From the NCBI GenBank assembly GCA_030691985.1, contig JAUYDB010000087.1, positions 1 through 8,822 of the forward strand: a DNA stretch of 8,822 nt. The letters run 5' to 3'. The number at the start of each line of letters is the position of its first letter. Within the stretch, counting starts at the first letter, position 1. The position numbers were made by a program, and so were the translations under genes. Below the pieces are notes generated by a model that worked only from the letters and a program-made list of their open reading frames with translations, was not told the DNA's origin and made no database searches. Origin of the DNA: Candidatus Omnitrophota bacterium (GTDB lineage: Bacteria; Omnitrophota; Gorgyraeia; 2-01-FULL-45-10). Positions 1 through 7,028 of the stretch are shown here, one piece after another.

Positions 1-1238
1 ATCGACATCAAAAATTCCGCGTTCGTCTTGGTCTTTGACAGCTTCTCTATTAAAAGCTGCATTGCCTCGTCGCTATTTAGATCGTTTAAGGCCTTTCTCA
101 TAAGCCAGATGCGCTTCAGTTCGTCCTCGTGAAGCAAAAGCTCTTCCTTTCTGGTGTTAGAGCGCTTTATATCGATTGCCGGATATATGCGCTTCTGGAA
201 CAGGTTTCTGTCGAGCTGAAGTTCCATGTTGCCTGTGCCCTTAAACTCTTCAAATATGACTTCGTCCATCCTCGAGCCGGTGTCTACGAGCGCGGTAGCA
301 ATGATGGTAAGGCTTCCGCCCTCTTCGATATTACGCGCCGCGCCCAGGAACCGCTTCGGCTTCTGCAGCGCGTTAGAATCGACGCCGCCGGATAGGATCT
401 TCCCCGAATGCGGGACGCATGAGTTATACGCCCGGGCAAGACGCGTAATCGAATCCAAAAGTATCACAACATCTTTCCTGCTCTCAACAAGCCTTTTGGC
501 CTTCTCCAGCACTATTTCAGCAACCTGTATATGGCGCTCGCCCGGCTCATCAAACGTAGAGCTTATCACCTCGCCTTTCACGGAGCGCTGCATATCGGTC
601 ACCTCTTCAGGCCGCTCATCTATGAGGAGCACTATCAAAACGGCCTCGGGATAGTTTGTCGTAATGGCATTCGCGAATTTCTGCAGCAATACGGTCTTAC
701 CGCTGTATGGAGGAGCCACTATCATGCCCCTCTGCCCTTTTCCGACAGGCGTCAGGAGATCCATTATCCTCATCGATGTCTCATGCGGGGTGGTTTCCAG
801 CAGAAACCGCTCATTAGGATATAATGGGGTGAGATTGTCAAAGAGGGTATTTTCCTTCATCTCATCAGGGTTTCCGAAATTGACCGCCTCGACCTTCAGA
901 AGCGCGAAATACCTCTCGCCTTCTTTGGGCGGACGGATCTGGCCGCTCACCGTATCGCCGGTCCGCAGGCCAAATTTCCTTATCTGCGAAGGCGATACAT
1001 AGATATCGTCCGGCCCGGGGAGGTAGTTATAGTCCGGGCTCCTCAAAAAACCGAACCCATCCGGCAGTATCTCAAGGACGCCCTCGCCGAAGATGAGCCC
1101 TTCCTTTTCGGTCTTCGCCTGCAGTATCTTGAATATCAGATCCTGCTTCTTTAAACCGCTTACACCGTTCACCTTTAATTCTTTCGCAAGTTTATTCAAC
1201 TCCGCTATGCTCATAGTTTTTAAATCGGCTATCTCCAT
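1..1238 (-). CDS. rho: Transcription termination factor Rho (3' end cut by window edge)
   Basis: Rho is a hexameric RNA-dependent ATPase/helicase that loads on unstructured RNA and releases RNA polymerase. I translated 412 codons, and the frame stays open to the left edge. Residues 1-45 resemble the Rho N-terminal helical domain (MEIADLKTMSIAEL). The RNA-binding cold-shock domain carries the RNP1-like DGFGFLR at 60-66. The ATPase core has Walker A APPYSGKT (175-182, catalytic K181), LIDERPEEVT (205-214), Walker B VILLDSITR (258-266), the Q-loop SGKILSGGVD (278-287) and the R-loop FKGTGNMEL (332-340). The last residues seen, TKTNAEFLMS, match the family's extreme C-terminus, so probably only a few codons are missing. 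The start at 1238 aligns with E. coli Rho and follows a G-rich GGGGGGAG, though its spacing is short. An in-frame ATG at 1250 would add four residues. The start overlaps the coaE stop by 10 bases, which suggests translational coupling. Walker A has Y-S where E. coli has K-A. Confidence 0.97.
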   Translation of the reverse strand, partial: MEIADLKTMSIAELNKLAKELKVNGVSGLKKQDLIFKILQAKTEKEGLIFGEGVLEILPDGFGFLRSPDYNYLPGPDDIYVSPSQIRKFGLRTGDTVSGQIRPPKEGERYFALLKVEAVNFGNPDEMKENTLFDNLTPLYPNERFLLETTPHETSMRIMDLLTPVGKGQRGMIVAPPYSGKTVLLQKFANAITTNYPEAVLIVLLIDERPEEVTDMQRSVKGEVISSTFDEPGERHIQVAEIVLEKAKRLVESRKDVVILLDSITRLARAYNSCVPHSGKILSGGVDSNALQKPKRFLGAARNIEEGGSLTIIATALVDTGSRMDEVIFEEFKGTGNMELQLDRNLFQKRIYPAIDIKRSNTRKEELLLHEDELKRIWLMRKALNDLNSDEAMQLLIEKLSKTKTNAEFLMS

Positions 1239-1816
1239 ATCTCCCCCCATATCCTCATTACCTGCTTTTTTGTTTCGGCAATCGCGCCATTATTGTCTAT
1301 GACAAAATCCGCCAGCTTTATCTTCTTATTCATGGGCAACTGAGAGTTTATCCTCCTCGTGATTTCCGTTCTGGCAATGGAGAATTTTTTGGCGCACCGC
1401 TCGACCTGCGCCTTCCGCGAGGCCTTGACCACCACAAGTATGTCAACTATGTTTCCGAGATTTGCCTCGATAAGAAGCGGCGCGTCTATTACCGCAACGT
1501 CATTTTTGCCAAGCCGCGCTATTTTATCTTTCATGCGCCGGATCACCTGTGGGTGGATAATCTTGTTAAGTTTGTCTACGCGGTCTTTTTTTAAAAATAC
1601 CATCTCCCCAAGCTTCGGCCTGTCGATATCGCCTTTTTCTGTCAGTATAGACTTTCCGAAAGCCGCAATGATTCTTTTATATGCCGGCGTCCCTTTCTTA
1701 ATTGCCGAATGGGCCAGCTCGTCGGCATCTACGACCTTGGCGCCTCTAGATTTAAACAGCGCCGCAACCGTCGTTTTGCCGGTACCGAAAGAACCTGTAA
1801 GCCCGATAATAATCAT
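1229..1816 (-). CDS. coaE: Dephospho-CoA kinase
   Basis: This cytoplasmic enzyme phosphorylates the 3'-OH of dephospho-CoA with ATP, the last step of coenzyme A synthesis. At 195 aa it has the usual length. Visible signatures are the N-terminal P-loop GSFGTGKTT (residues 8-16), the following VVDADELAH (28-36) with the conserved acidic residue, the substrate-region DAPLLIEA (111-118), and the lid/adenine segment with RRINSQLP (154-161) followed by ADFVIDNNG (169-177). All of these are typical of CoaE. The P-loop has F where I or M is more usual, which should be tolerated. The ATG at 1816 overlaps the glgA stop in an ATGA, and the 3' end overlaps the rho start by 10 bases. It is therefore an internal operon gene, translated by coupling; only a weak upstream purine run (AGGGATGAG) is seen. 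CoaE is often found beside polA and rho. Confidence 0.96.
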   Translation of the reverse strand: MIIIGLTGSFGTGKTTVAALFKSRGAKVVDADELAHSAIKKGTPAYKRIIAAFGKSILTEKGDIDRPKLGEMVFLKKDRVDKLNKIIHPQVIRRMKDKIARLGKNDVAVIDAPLLIEANLGNIVDILVVVKASRKAQVERCAKKFSIARTEITRRINSQLPMNKKIKLADFVIDNNGAIAETKKQVMRIWGEIWR

Positions 1817-3207
1817 CGGCTCATCCCTGTTATCTTAGTATAAAGCCCTATGTACTCTTTTGCCGAGGCCTCCCATGAAAAGTCGAGGCCCATGACTTTC
1901 TTCACAAGCTCGTTCCACGCCTTCCTGTTCTCGCGTGCCGAAAGGGCTTTCTTTATCGCGGAAAATAATGCTTGCGGTTTATACTCCGCAAAGGTGAAAC
2001 CGTTTCCTCCTCCGGTTCTCGGGTCGAACTCTTTTACGCTGTCCGCGAGCCCGCCCGTCTGCCTGACAACCGGAATTGTCCCATATTTAAAACTTATCAT
2101 CTGGCTAAGCCCGCACGGTTCGTATTTTGAAGGAACGAGGAATATGTCGCATCCCGCGTATATCTTCTGCGCCAGGACAGCGTCAAATTTAAGATTTATG
2201 GATGTATTCTTAGGATGCGCCTTTGCCATCTTCATAAAAAGGGCATGGTATTTATTATCGCCTGTGCCGAGGACCACAAACTGGACCTTTAGCTTCAAGA
2301 GATCGTCAATAATCTTCGCTAAAAGATCCAGCCCTTTTTGGTCGGCCAGGCGCGATATCAAGCCTATCATCGGAATATCGCGGTCCACCTTGAGGCCCAA
2401 TTCTTTCTGCAGAAGCTCTTTGTTGAGATATTTGCCGTCAATGGTATCGACGGAATATTTTTTGAATATTTTCGGATCTGTCGCGGGATTCCAGATGCCA
2501 TAGTCTATTCCGTTCAGTATTCCGGATAGCGCGTTTTCACGAATCTTTAAAACGCCTTCCAGGCCGCAGCCAAACTCTTTGGTGAGTATCTCTTTGGCGT
2601 AGGTCGGGCTGACGGTGCTGATCGCGTCCGAATAGACGATGCCTGCTTTCATCAGGTTCACTTTGCCATAGTATTCAAAATAGTTTATAGAAAAAAGCGC
2701 CTGATCGAGGCCTGTCTTCGGAAATTCGTCTTTATCGAACAGCCCCTGGTACGCGAGGTTATGGATGGTAAAGAGCGTCCGTGTCCCGGAAAACCAGGGG
2801 TCGTATTTGTAGGTTGTATTTAAATATACAGGTACAAGCGCGCTTTGCCAGTCATTACAATGTATTATGTCCGGGCAAAAATCCTCCTTCTTGCACCTTT
2901 CAGGGATCGCTTTGGCGAAGAATACAAACCTGTCGAGGTTGTCATTATAGTCGCTGAACCTATCCCCATACAGCTCTTTCCTGTTATAATAATCATCGTT
3001 TTTAACGAAATAAACCTTCGCGTCCTTGCCTATAACGGACTCATCTATCCCGATCCTGACCGAAGCATATTTCGGCATAATGACCCGTATGTCCACACCC
3101 AGCTCTTCGAGCGCGATCGGGAGGCTTCCCGCGACATCTGCCAGCCCGCCCGTCTTCGCAAACGGCACCACTTCGCTCGATACCAGCAAAACTTTCAGCT
3201 TCATCAT
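1813..3207 (-). CDS. glgA: Glycogen/starch synthase (GT5, ADP-glucose type)
   Basis: It transfers glucose from ADP-glucose to the non-reducing end of an alpha-1,4-glucan (glycogen synthesis, cytoplasm). From the ATG at 3207 the protein is 464 aa, normal for GlgA. The N-terminal Rossmann domain opens with VSSEVVPFAKTGGLADVAGS (residues 10-29), including the family KTGGL nucleotide-sugar motif (K18). HCNDW (116-120) and HNLAYQG (149-155) follow. The C-terminal Rossmann domain has SRLADQKG (285-292, with the R and K that bind phosphate) and the catalytic EPCGLSQ (363-369), then RQTGGLADSV (382-391). A longer GTG-started form (from 3222) would begin inside the palindromic repeat and add MRGDG-, which is unlikely. 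ATG at 3204 is an equally possible start. GAGGGGGG, 7 or so bases upstream and part of the repeat, is the only Shine-Dalgarno-like sequence. The gene sits between polA and coaE, an unusual place for a glycogen gene; no glgB, glgC or glgP is seen nearby. Confidence 0.95.
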   Translation of the reverse strand: MMKLKVLLVSSEVVPFAKTGGLADVAGSLPIALEELGVDIRVIMPKYASVRIGIDESVIGKDAKVYFVKNDDYYNRKELYGDRFSDYNDNLDRFVFFAKAIPERCKKEDFCPDIIHCNDWQSALVPVYLNTTYKYDPWFSGTRTLFTIHNLAYQGLFDKDEFPKTGLDQALFSINYFEYYGKVNLMKAGIVYSDAISTVSPTYAKEILTKEFGCGLEGVLKIRENALSGILNGIDYGIWNPATDPKIFKKYSVDTIDGKYLNKELLQKELGLKVDRDIPMIGLISRLADQKGLDLLAKIIDDLLKLKVQFVVLGTGDNKYHALFMKMAKAHPKNTSINLKFDAVLAQKIYAGCDIFLVPSKYEPCGLSQMISFKYGTIPVVRQTGGLADSVKEFDPRTGGGNGFTFAEYKPQALFSAIKKALSARENRKAWNELVKKVMGLDFSWEASAKEYIGLYTKITGMSR

Positions 3208-3212
3208 CCCAT

Positions 3213-3254
3213 CCCCCCTCACCCATGCCCTCTACCCCTTTCGGGGGGAGAGGG
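3213..3254. repeat. Palindromic CCCTCACCC-type repeat between polA and glgA
   Basis: CCCTCT (3228-3233) pairs with AGAGGG (3249-3254). After one mismatch, CCCC (3235-3238) pairs with GGGG, closing on a small loop. It is preceded by CCCCTCACCCATG. Over 19 bases it matches the copy at 8750 with one difference, in the same orientation. In the glgA mRNA sense it forms a GC-rich hairpin followed by GGTGAGGGGGG, just before the glgA ATG, so the repeat appears to carry the glgA ribosome binding site. There is no U-tract, so it is not a classical terminator. Confidence 0.85.
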
Positions 3255-3264
3255 AATTTACTTT

Positions 3265-5943
3265 TCAGGTGCGCCTCTCCGATCCGCACTCCTCCAATTC
3301 CAGCCAGTTCTTCCCTGCTTTTATATGCGCCTCAACAGGCACTTTAAGCTTTATCACATTTTCCATGCCGTCTTTAACTACCGCATAGATTTTTTGAAGC
3401 TCTTCCTTCGGCACATCCAGCACAAGCTCATCGTGAACCTGCAGCGTCATCTTTGAATCAAACTTACCTTTACGTAATTTTTCGTCTATCGCTATCATCG
3501 CTGCCTTTATGACATCGGCGGCAGACCCTTGAATCGGCGTATTGAGCGCCGTCCTCTCGGCGAATTGCCTCAACCGCGCGTCGGAAGAGTTCACTTCCGG
3601 TATATAGCGCCGCCTGCCCAATAGCGTCGTTACAAAACCCTTCTCCCTCGCCTCTTCTATAAGGCCTTCCAAATATTGTTTAACATCAGGATATCTTTCG
3701 AAATACGCGTCAATAAAATCCTTCGCCTTATCCACTTCTATGCCCAGGCTCTGAGAAAGCCCGTAAGGGCTCATCCCGTAAATTATGCCGAAGTTGACGG
3801 TCTTTGCCATATTCCTCATTTGGGCCGTTACTTCCTTTTCTTCGATTCCGAATACAAGGCTCGCCGTAAAAGCGTGAATATCGAGCCCCTCCTTGAAGGC
3901 TTTTATTAAATTTCTGTCTTGCGAAAGATGCGCGAGGATCCTCAATTCTATCTGCGAATAGTCGGCTGACAACAGCACGCGGCCTTTGCCTGACGGCACA
4001 AACGCCTTTCTGATCTTCCTGCCTTCTTCCGTCTTTATCGGAATATTCTGCAGGTTGGGCTCGCTTGATGAGAGACGGCCTGTGGCAGTTACGGTCTGAT
4101 TGAACGAGGTGTGCACCTTCCCCGTCTTTGGATTTACCAGAATGGGGAGCGCGTCAACATATGTAGATTTTAATTTCGAAAACTCCCTGTACTTCAAGAG
4201 CTCATGAGGAAGTTTATGCCCGGCCGAGAGCCTTGTGAGCACGTCCTCATCCGTCGAAATACCCGTCTTGGTCTTCCTTATAACGGGCAGTTTAAGTTTT
4301 TCGAAAAGTATCTTCGAAAGCTGCTTCGGCGAATTTATATTAAACTCCTCTCCGGCCAACTCATAGATCTCCCGGGTAAGCTTGTCAATCTTCAAGGCCA
4401 TCTCGCCGGAAAGCCCGCTTAAGTATGAGCTGTCTATTGAGACGCCCGTTATCTCCATCGTCGCGAGAACTTTGACAAGCGGCATCTCGACGTCGTAAAA
4501 GAGGCCGTCCAGGCCTTTTAGAGTTATCTCTTTAGCCAGAACATCTTTTAACCGAAATGTCACATCGCTGTCTTCGCAACAGTAGTCGCTGACCTTCTCC
4601 ACATCAACCTTATCCATCGTAATAGACCTCTTGCCTTTCCCGAGAAGATCCTCAATAGGCGTGGTCATCTTATGGTTAAGGTAATCGAGCGATATTGCCT
4701 CGAGATTATGACTGAACTTCGAAGGATTCAAAAGATATGACGCGACCATCGTATCGAAAGCTATGCCGTTAAGTTCGATGCCGTAATTCGCGAGGACTAT
4801 GTATTCATATTTTATATTCTGGCCTATCTTCTTTTGTAATTCACTTTCGAATATGCCCTTCAGTTCCGCCAGCACGTCATCGGGTTTAAAATATTTATTA
4901 AAAGGGACATACCATGCGCGGCCTATTTCCCAGGAAAATGAAACGCCAACGATTGCCGCCAGCATCGGGTCTTCGCTGGTAGTCTCAAAATCGAACGCAA
5001 ATTCTTTCACCCTCCTGAGCTCGCCCAGGAGATCCTTAAGCCGCTTGTCGTCATCGACAAGCTCATAAACACTTTCAAGCTTTTCCTTCGGCGTAAGGTC
5101 TTTTAAAAGGGTTCTGAACTCCAGGGCCTTAAATAACTCCAGAAGCCTGGGTTGGTCCGAAGGTTTTAATTTCAGTTCTTCGAGGTCAATTTTTACCGGG
5201 ACATCGTCATCGAGAATGGCGAGCTCTTTACTCAATAAAGCGAGCTCCCTATTCTCTTTTATAGTCTTCCTTTTCGCCTCCCCTTTCACCGCTTCAATGT
5301 TCTTTAAAAGATTATCGAGGCTTCCGAATTCTACGATGAGCTCCACGGCGGTCTTCTCGCCTATCCCGGGCACGCCCGGGATGTTATCGGAGGCGTCTCC
5401 CATAAGGGCCATTATATCTACCATACTTTTGGGCTCAACGCCGTAACGTTCTTTCACTTTAGCGGCATCGTACACAAGCCCTTCCTTATTAGTACTGTAT
5501 ACCTTTATGCGCGAATCCACAAGCTGCAACGCGTCCTTGTCCCCCGTTACTATAAAGGTATCTATATCGCATTCCCTGGCCTTCTTCGCCAGCGTAGCGA
5601 GAATATCATCCGCTTCATATCCCTCGATTTCAAATATAGGTATATTGTAGGCGGCCACAACCTCCTTTATTAAAGGTATCTGGCTGGCCAGGTCATCGGG
5701 CATCGGCTTTCTGTGGGCTTTATACTCCTCAAACTTCTTATGCCTGAAAGTGGGCCCTTTAAGGTCAAACGCCACCGCGAGCATATCTGGCGCGTTATCT
5801 TTTATCAGCTTATTCATCATCGTAACGAAGCCGTATACCGCGTTGGTGGGCTGGCCCTTCGAGTTGGACAGGCTCCTTATGGCATAGTAAGCCCTGTAAC
5901 AAAATGAATTTCCATCAATAAGAAAGAGTCGTCTTTTGGGCAT
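3265..5943 (-). CDS. polA: DNA polymerase I
   Basis: This enzyme fills gaps, removes RNA primers and performs repair synthesis. The 892 aa protein has all three Pol I domains. The 5'-nuclease domain (about 1-290) has FLIDGNSFCYRAYYA (7-21), EGYEADDILA (107-116), VTGDKDALQLV (132-142), GDASDNIPGVPGIGEKTA (182-199) and its helix-hairpin-helix. The 3'-5' exonuclease domain (about 310-475) keeps exo I (D318, E320 in FDFETT) and exo III (Y454, D458 in YCCED), but exo II reads NIKYE with E380 where D is usual. The polymerase domain (about 490-892) has motif A LLSADYSQIELR (657-668, D661), motif B RNMAKTVNFGIIYG (710-723; R710, K714, F718, Y722) and motif C QVHDELVLDV (835-844; D838, E839). F718 occupies the position that discriminates against dideoxynucleotides. 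The C-terminus carries a short extra tail, ECGSERRT. It is the first gene after a strong promoter, and its own Shine-Dalgarno is weak. The stop is 11 bases from the palindromic repeat. Confidence 0.98.
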   Translation of the reverse strand: MPKRRLFLIDGNSFCYRAYYAIRSLSNSKGQPTNAVYGFVTMMNKLIKDNAPDMLAVAFDLKGPTFRHKKFEEYKAHRKPMPDDLASQIPLIKEVVAAYNIPIFEIEGYEADDILATLAKKARECDIDTFIVTGDKDALQLVDSRIKVYSTNKEGLVYDAAKVKERYGVEPKSMVDIMALMGDASDNIPGVPGIGEKTAVELIVEFGSLDNLLKNIEAVKGEAKRKTIKENRELALLSKELAILDDDVPVKIDLEELKLKPSDQPRLLELFKALEFRTLLKDLTPKEKLESVYELVDDDKRLKDLLGELRRVKEFAFDFETTSEDPMLAAIVGVSFSWEIGRAWYVPFNKYFKPDDVLAELKGIFESELQKKIGQNIKYEYIVLANYGIELNGIAFDTMVASYLLNPSKFSHNLEAISLDYLNHKMTTPIEDLLGKGKRSITMDKVDVEKVSDYCCEDSDVTFRLKDVLAKEITLKGLDGLFYDVEMPLVKVLATMEITGVSIDSSYLSGLSGEMALKIDKLTREIYELAGEEFNINSPKQLSKILFEKLKLPVIRKTKTGISTDEDVLTRLSAGHKLPHELLKYREFSKLKSTYVDALPILVNPKTGKVHTSFNQTVTATGRLSSSEPNLQNIPIKTEEGRKIRKAFVPSGKGRVLLSADYSQIELRILAHLSQDRNLIKAFKEGLDIHAFTASLVFGIEEKEVTAQMRNMAKTVNFGIIYGMSPYGLSQSLGIEVDKAKDFIDAYFERYPDVKQYLEGLIEEAREKGFVTTLLGRRRYIPEVNSSDARLRQFAERTALNTPIQGSAADVIKAAMIAIDEKLRKGKFDSKMTLQVHDELVLDVPKEELQKIYAVVKDGMENVIKLKVPVEAHIKAGKNWLELEECGSERRT

Positions 5944-5978
5944 TACTCAGGTAAGCCTTGTCAGGGATTTAAAATATA

Positions 5979-5991
5979 GAGGACTGTCCTC
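5979..5991. promoter_or_regulatory. Perfect palindrome in the polA leader
   Basis: GAGGAC-T-GTCCTC is a perfect 6+1+6 inverted repeat, about 36 bases upstream of the polA start and about 80 downstream of the predicted transcript start. It could be an operator site, or a short RNA hairpin near the ribosome entry region. No known regulator motif is recognised, and it may be fortuitous. Confidence 0.35.
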
Positions 5992-6077
5992 GGCATCTTC
6001 TCAGAACACGTATTTTAGGGAATTATTTCTACCGATTTGAATTTTAATATATTGTGAGGAAAATCGACTTGCCATCT

Positions 6078-6105
6078 ATTATACAATTGGCGAGCGTTTT
6101 GTCAA
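6078..6105 (-). promoter_or_regulatory. Sigma70-type promoter of the polA-glgA-coaE-rho operon
   Basis: On the minus strand a perfect -35 TTGACA (6100-6105) is followed by a 16 bp spacer and a perfect -10 TATAAT (6078-6083). Transcription should start near 6071, giving a leader of about 128 bases before polA. The promoter begins 15 bases after the DUF218 stop codon. No terminator hairpin is visible between them, so read-through from upstream is also possible. Confidence 0.85.
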
Positions 6106-6119
6106 GTACTTTCGGCTCT

Positions 6120-6821
6120 TCAAATCGTATCGAACGACGTCCTATTCTTACCAAGAATAAAGTGGTAAATCACGTTATACGCTATGGAGAGATACTCCTC
6201 GGCTATAGCCTTCACTTCCTGCTCCTTCAGCCACCAGCGCGGAGGATCATGCAGAGTATTTAACGCGGTAGAGTTATATATTTTTATCCCCGTTCCTCTA
6301 AAGACGATCCTGAATAACATAAGGGCCCGCCGCATGTGATAGGCGCTTGTTACAAGTATCATAGACTTATAGCCATTCCTTAGCATAATTTTTTTCGCGG
6401 CAACCGCCTCTTCGAAAGTGGAAGTCACAGTCATGTCGGTAAAATATATACCTCCCCGGTCTTTTCCGAAATACTTAAACGTCCGTAAAGCAAGCTCTTT
6501 TTCGGAGATCTCTTTCAGGCCCCTTACCCTGCGCTCAAAATTAAAATAATCGTTTGCGTATTCCCCGTGCTCCGGAATAACGGAATACACGATATTTTTC
6601 GCGTAACCGTCATTGTACAGGTCAACCGTCTTTTTAAACCTTAAATACAAATCGCCGACCAGCACGACAATGCAGTCGGCTTTTTGTATGTTGTCCTTTA
6701 CCAAAAGGAATTTCGCGGGAAGCGGCAACCATGCCTTATAACTAAAGGCGGCGATCGCGATAATAAACAAGGCGATCAAAAGCCTTGATGAACCAGGGCG
6801 TTTATCTCCAGGATTAGCCAT
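6120..6821 (-). CDS. DUF218 family membrane-anchored protein (YdcF/SanA/ElyC-like)
   Basis: This 233 aa protein has a short basic N-terminus, then one hydrophobic segment (about residues 13-30), most likely a membrane anchor with the rest outside the cytoplasm. The DUF218 fold is supported by ADCIVVLVGDLYLR (48-61) followed by LYNDGYAKNIVYS (68-80), by TSTFEEAVAAKKI (133-145), by ILVTSAYHMRRALMLF (155-170), and by the C-terminal AEEYLSIAYNVIYH (207-220). Relatives in E. coli (SanA, ElyC, YdcF) are linked to envelope integrity, and YdcF is reported to bind S-adenosylmethionine. The exact reaction is unknown, so no function is assigned. No Shine-Dalgarno precedes the ATG at 6821; the predicted promoter implies an almost leaderless mRNA. 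It is divergent from the propeller gene and lies just upstream of the polA promoter. Confidence 0.85.
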   Translation of the reverse strand: MANPGDKRPGSSRLLIALFIIAIAAFSYKAWLPLPAKFLLVKDNIQKADCIVVLVGDLYLRFKKTVDLYNDGYAKNIVYSVIPEHGEYANDYFNFERRVRGLKEISEKELALRTFKYFGKDRGGIYFTDMTVTSTFEEAVAAKKIMLRNGYKSMILVTSAYHMRRALMLFRIVFRGTGIKIYNSTALNTLHDPPRWWLKEQEVKAIAEEYLSIAYNVIYHFILGKNRTSFDTI

Positions 6822-6831
6822 ATATAAAAGG

Positions 6832-6860
6832 ATTATACTTTAGATGCGCTCTAATTGCAA
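6832..6860 (-). promoter_or_regulatory. Promoter of the DUF218 gene, next to its start codon
   Basis: On the minus strand TTGCAA (6855-6860; 4 of 6 to TTGACA) is followed by 17 bp and a perfect TATAAT (6832-6837). Transcription should begin around 6825, only about 4 bases before the ATG at 6821. Confidence 0.6.
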
Positions 6861-6869
6861 CGGTGGAAG

Positions 6870-6953
6870 GAAATTTTTCACGACCCTTTTGGCCGCATGG
6901 CCATTCAACGTTCATTTTGTTGGTATTTGCCGCCTGGCAAGATGAAAAATTTC
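6870..6953. other. Multi-branched inverted-repeat structure between divergent promoters
   Basis: An 11-base perfect inverted repeat, GAAATTTTTCA (6870-6880) with TGAAAAATTTC (6943-6953), encloses two perfect hairpins: TGGCC-GCAT-GGCCA (6890-6903) and TTGCC-GCCT-GGCAA (6927-6940). A weaker CAAC/GTTG pair (6906-6909 with 6919-6922) lies between them. The whole could fold as a junction with three inner arms. It lies upstream of both divergent promoters and outside both predicted transcripts, so it could be a protein-binding region, a remnant of a small mobile element, or part of an unannotated RNA. I recognise no known family. Confidence 0.5.
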
Positions 6954-6987
6954 GCTGTCCTGTATTTCATTTTTAGTCAAATTATTA

Positions 6988-7016
6988 TTGACAAAAGATA
7001 AAGTAGGTGGTACTAT
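6988..7016 (+). promoter_or_regulatory. Promoter of the propeller-protein gene
   Basis: A perfect -35 TTGACA (6988-6993), 17 bp, and TACTAT (7011-7016; 4 of 6 to TATAAT). An A/T-rich stretch (6961-6987) upstream could act as an UP element. The transcript should start near 7023, giving a leader of about 56 bases. Confidence 0.7.
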
Positions 7017-7028
7017 CTTTTTCGCAAG

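Noticed and set aside
226..1002. Several open frames on the plus strand across rho
   Set aside because: They are antisense to a fully conserved rho frame and have compositions typical of shadow frames.
3208..3222. GTG start for glgA at 3222
   Set aside because: It would place the start inside the palindromic repeat, add a non-conserved MRGDG extension, and remove the only ribosome-binding-like sequence upstream.
3228..3254. The polA-glgA hairpin as an intrinsic terminator
   Set aside because: No U-tract follows on either strand, and the downstream genes overlap as one operon.
3041..3289. Open frame on the minus strand over the polA end, the repeat and the glgA start
   Set aside because: It overlaps two well-supported genes in another frame, and its protein has no recognisable motif.
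5363..5382. Perfect 8 bp inverted repeat ATCCCGGG-CACG-CCCGGGAT inside polA
   Set aside because: It encodes the symmetric peptide IPGVPGI of the conserved helix-hairpin-helix motif, so codon use explains it.
6054..6263. Plus-strand open frame of 69 codons between polA and the DUF218 gene
   Set aside because: It lies over the polA promoter and the antisense of the DUF218 end, without its own ribosome binding site or recognisable protein features.
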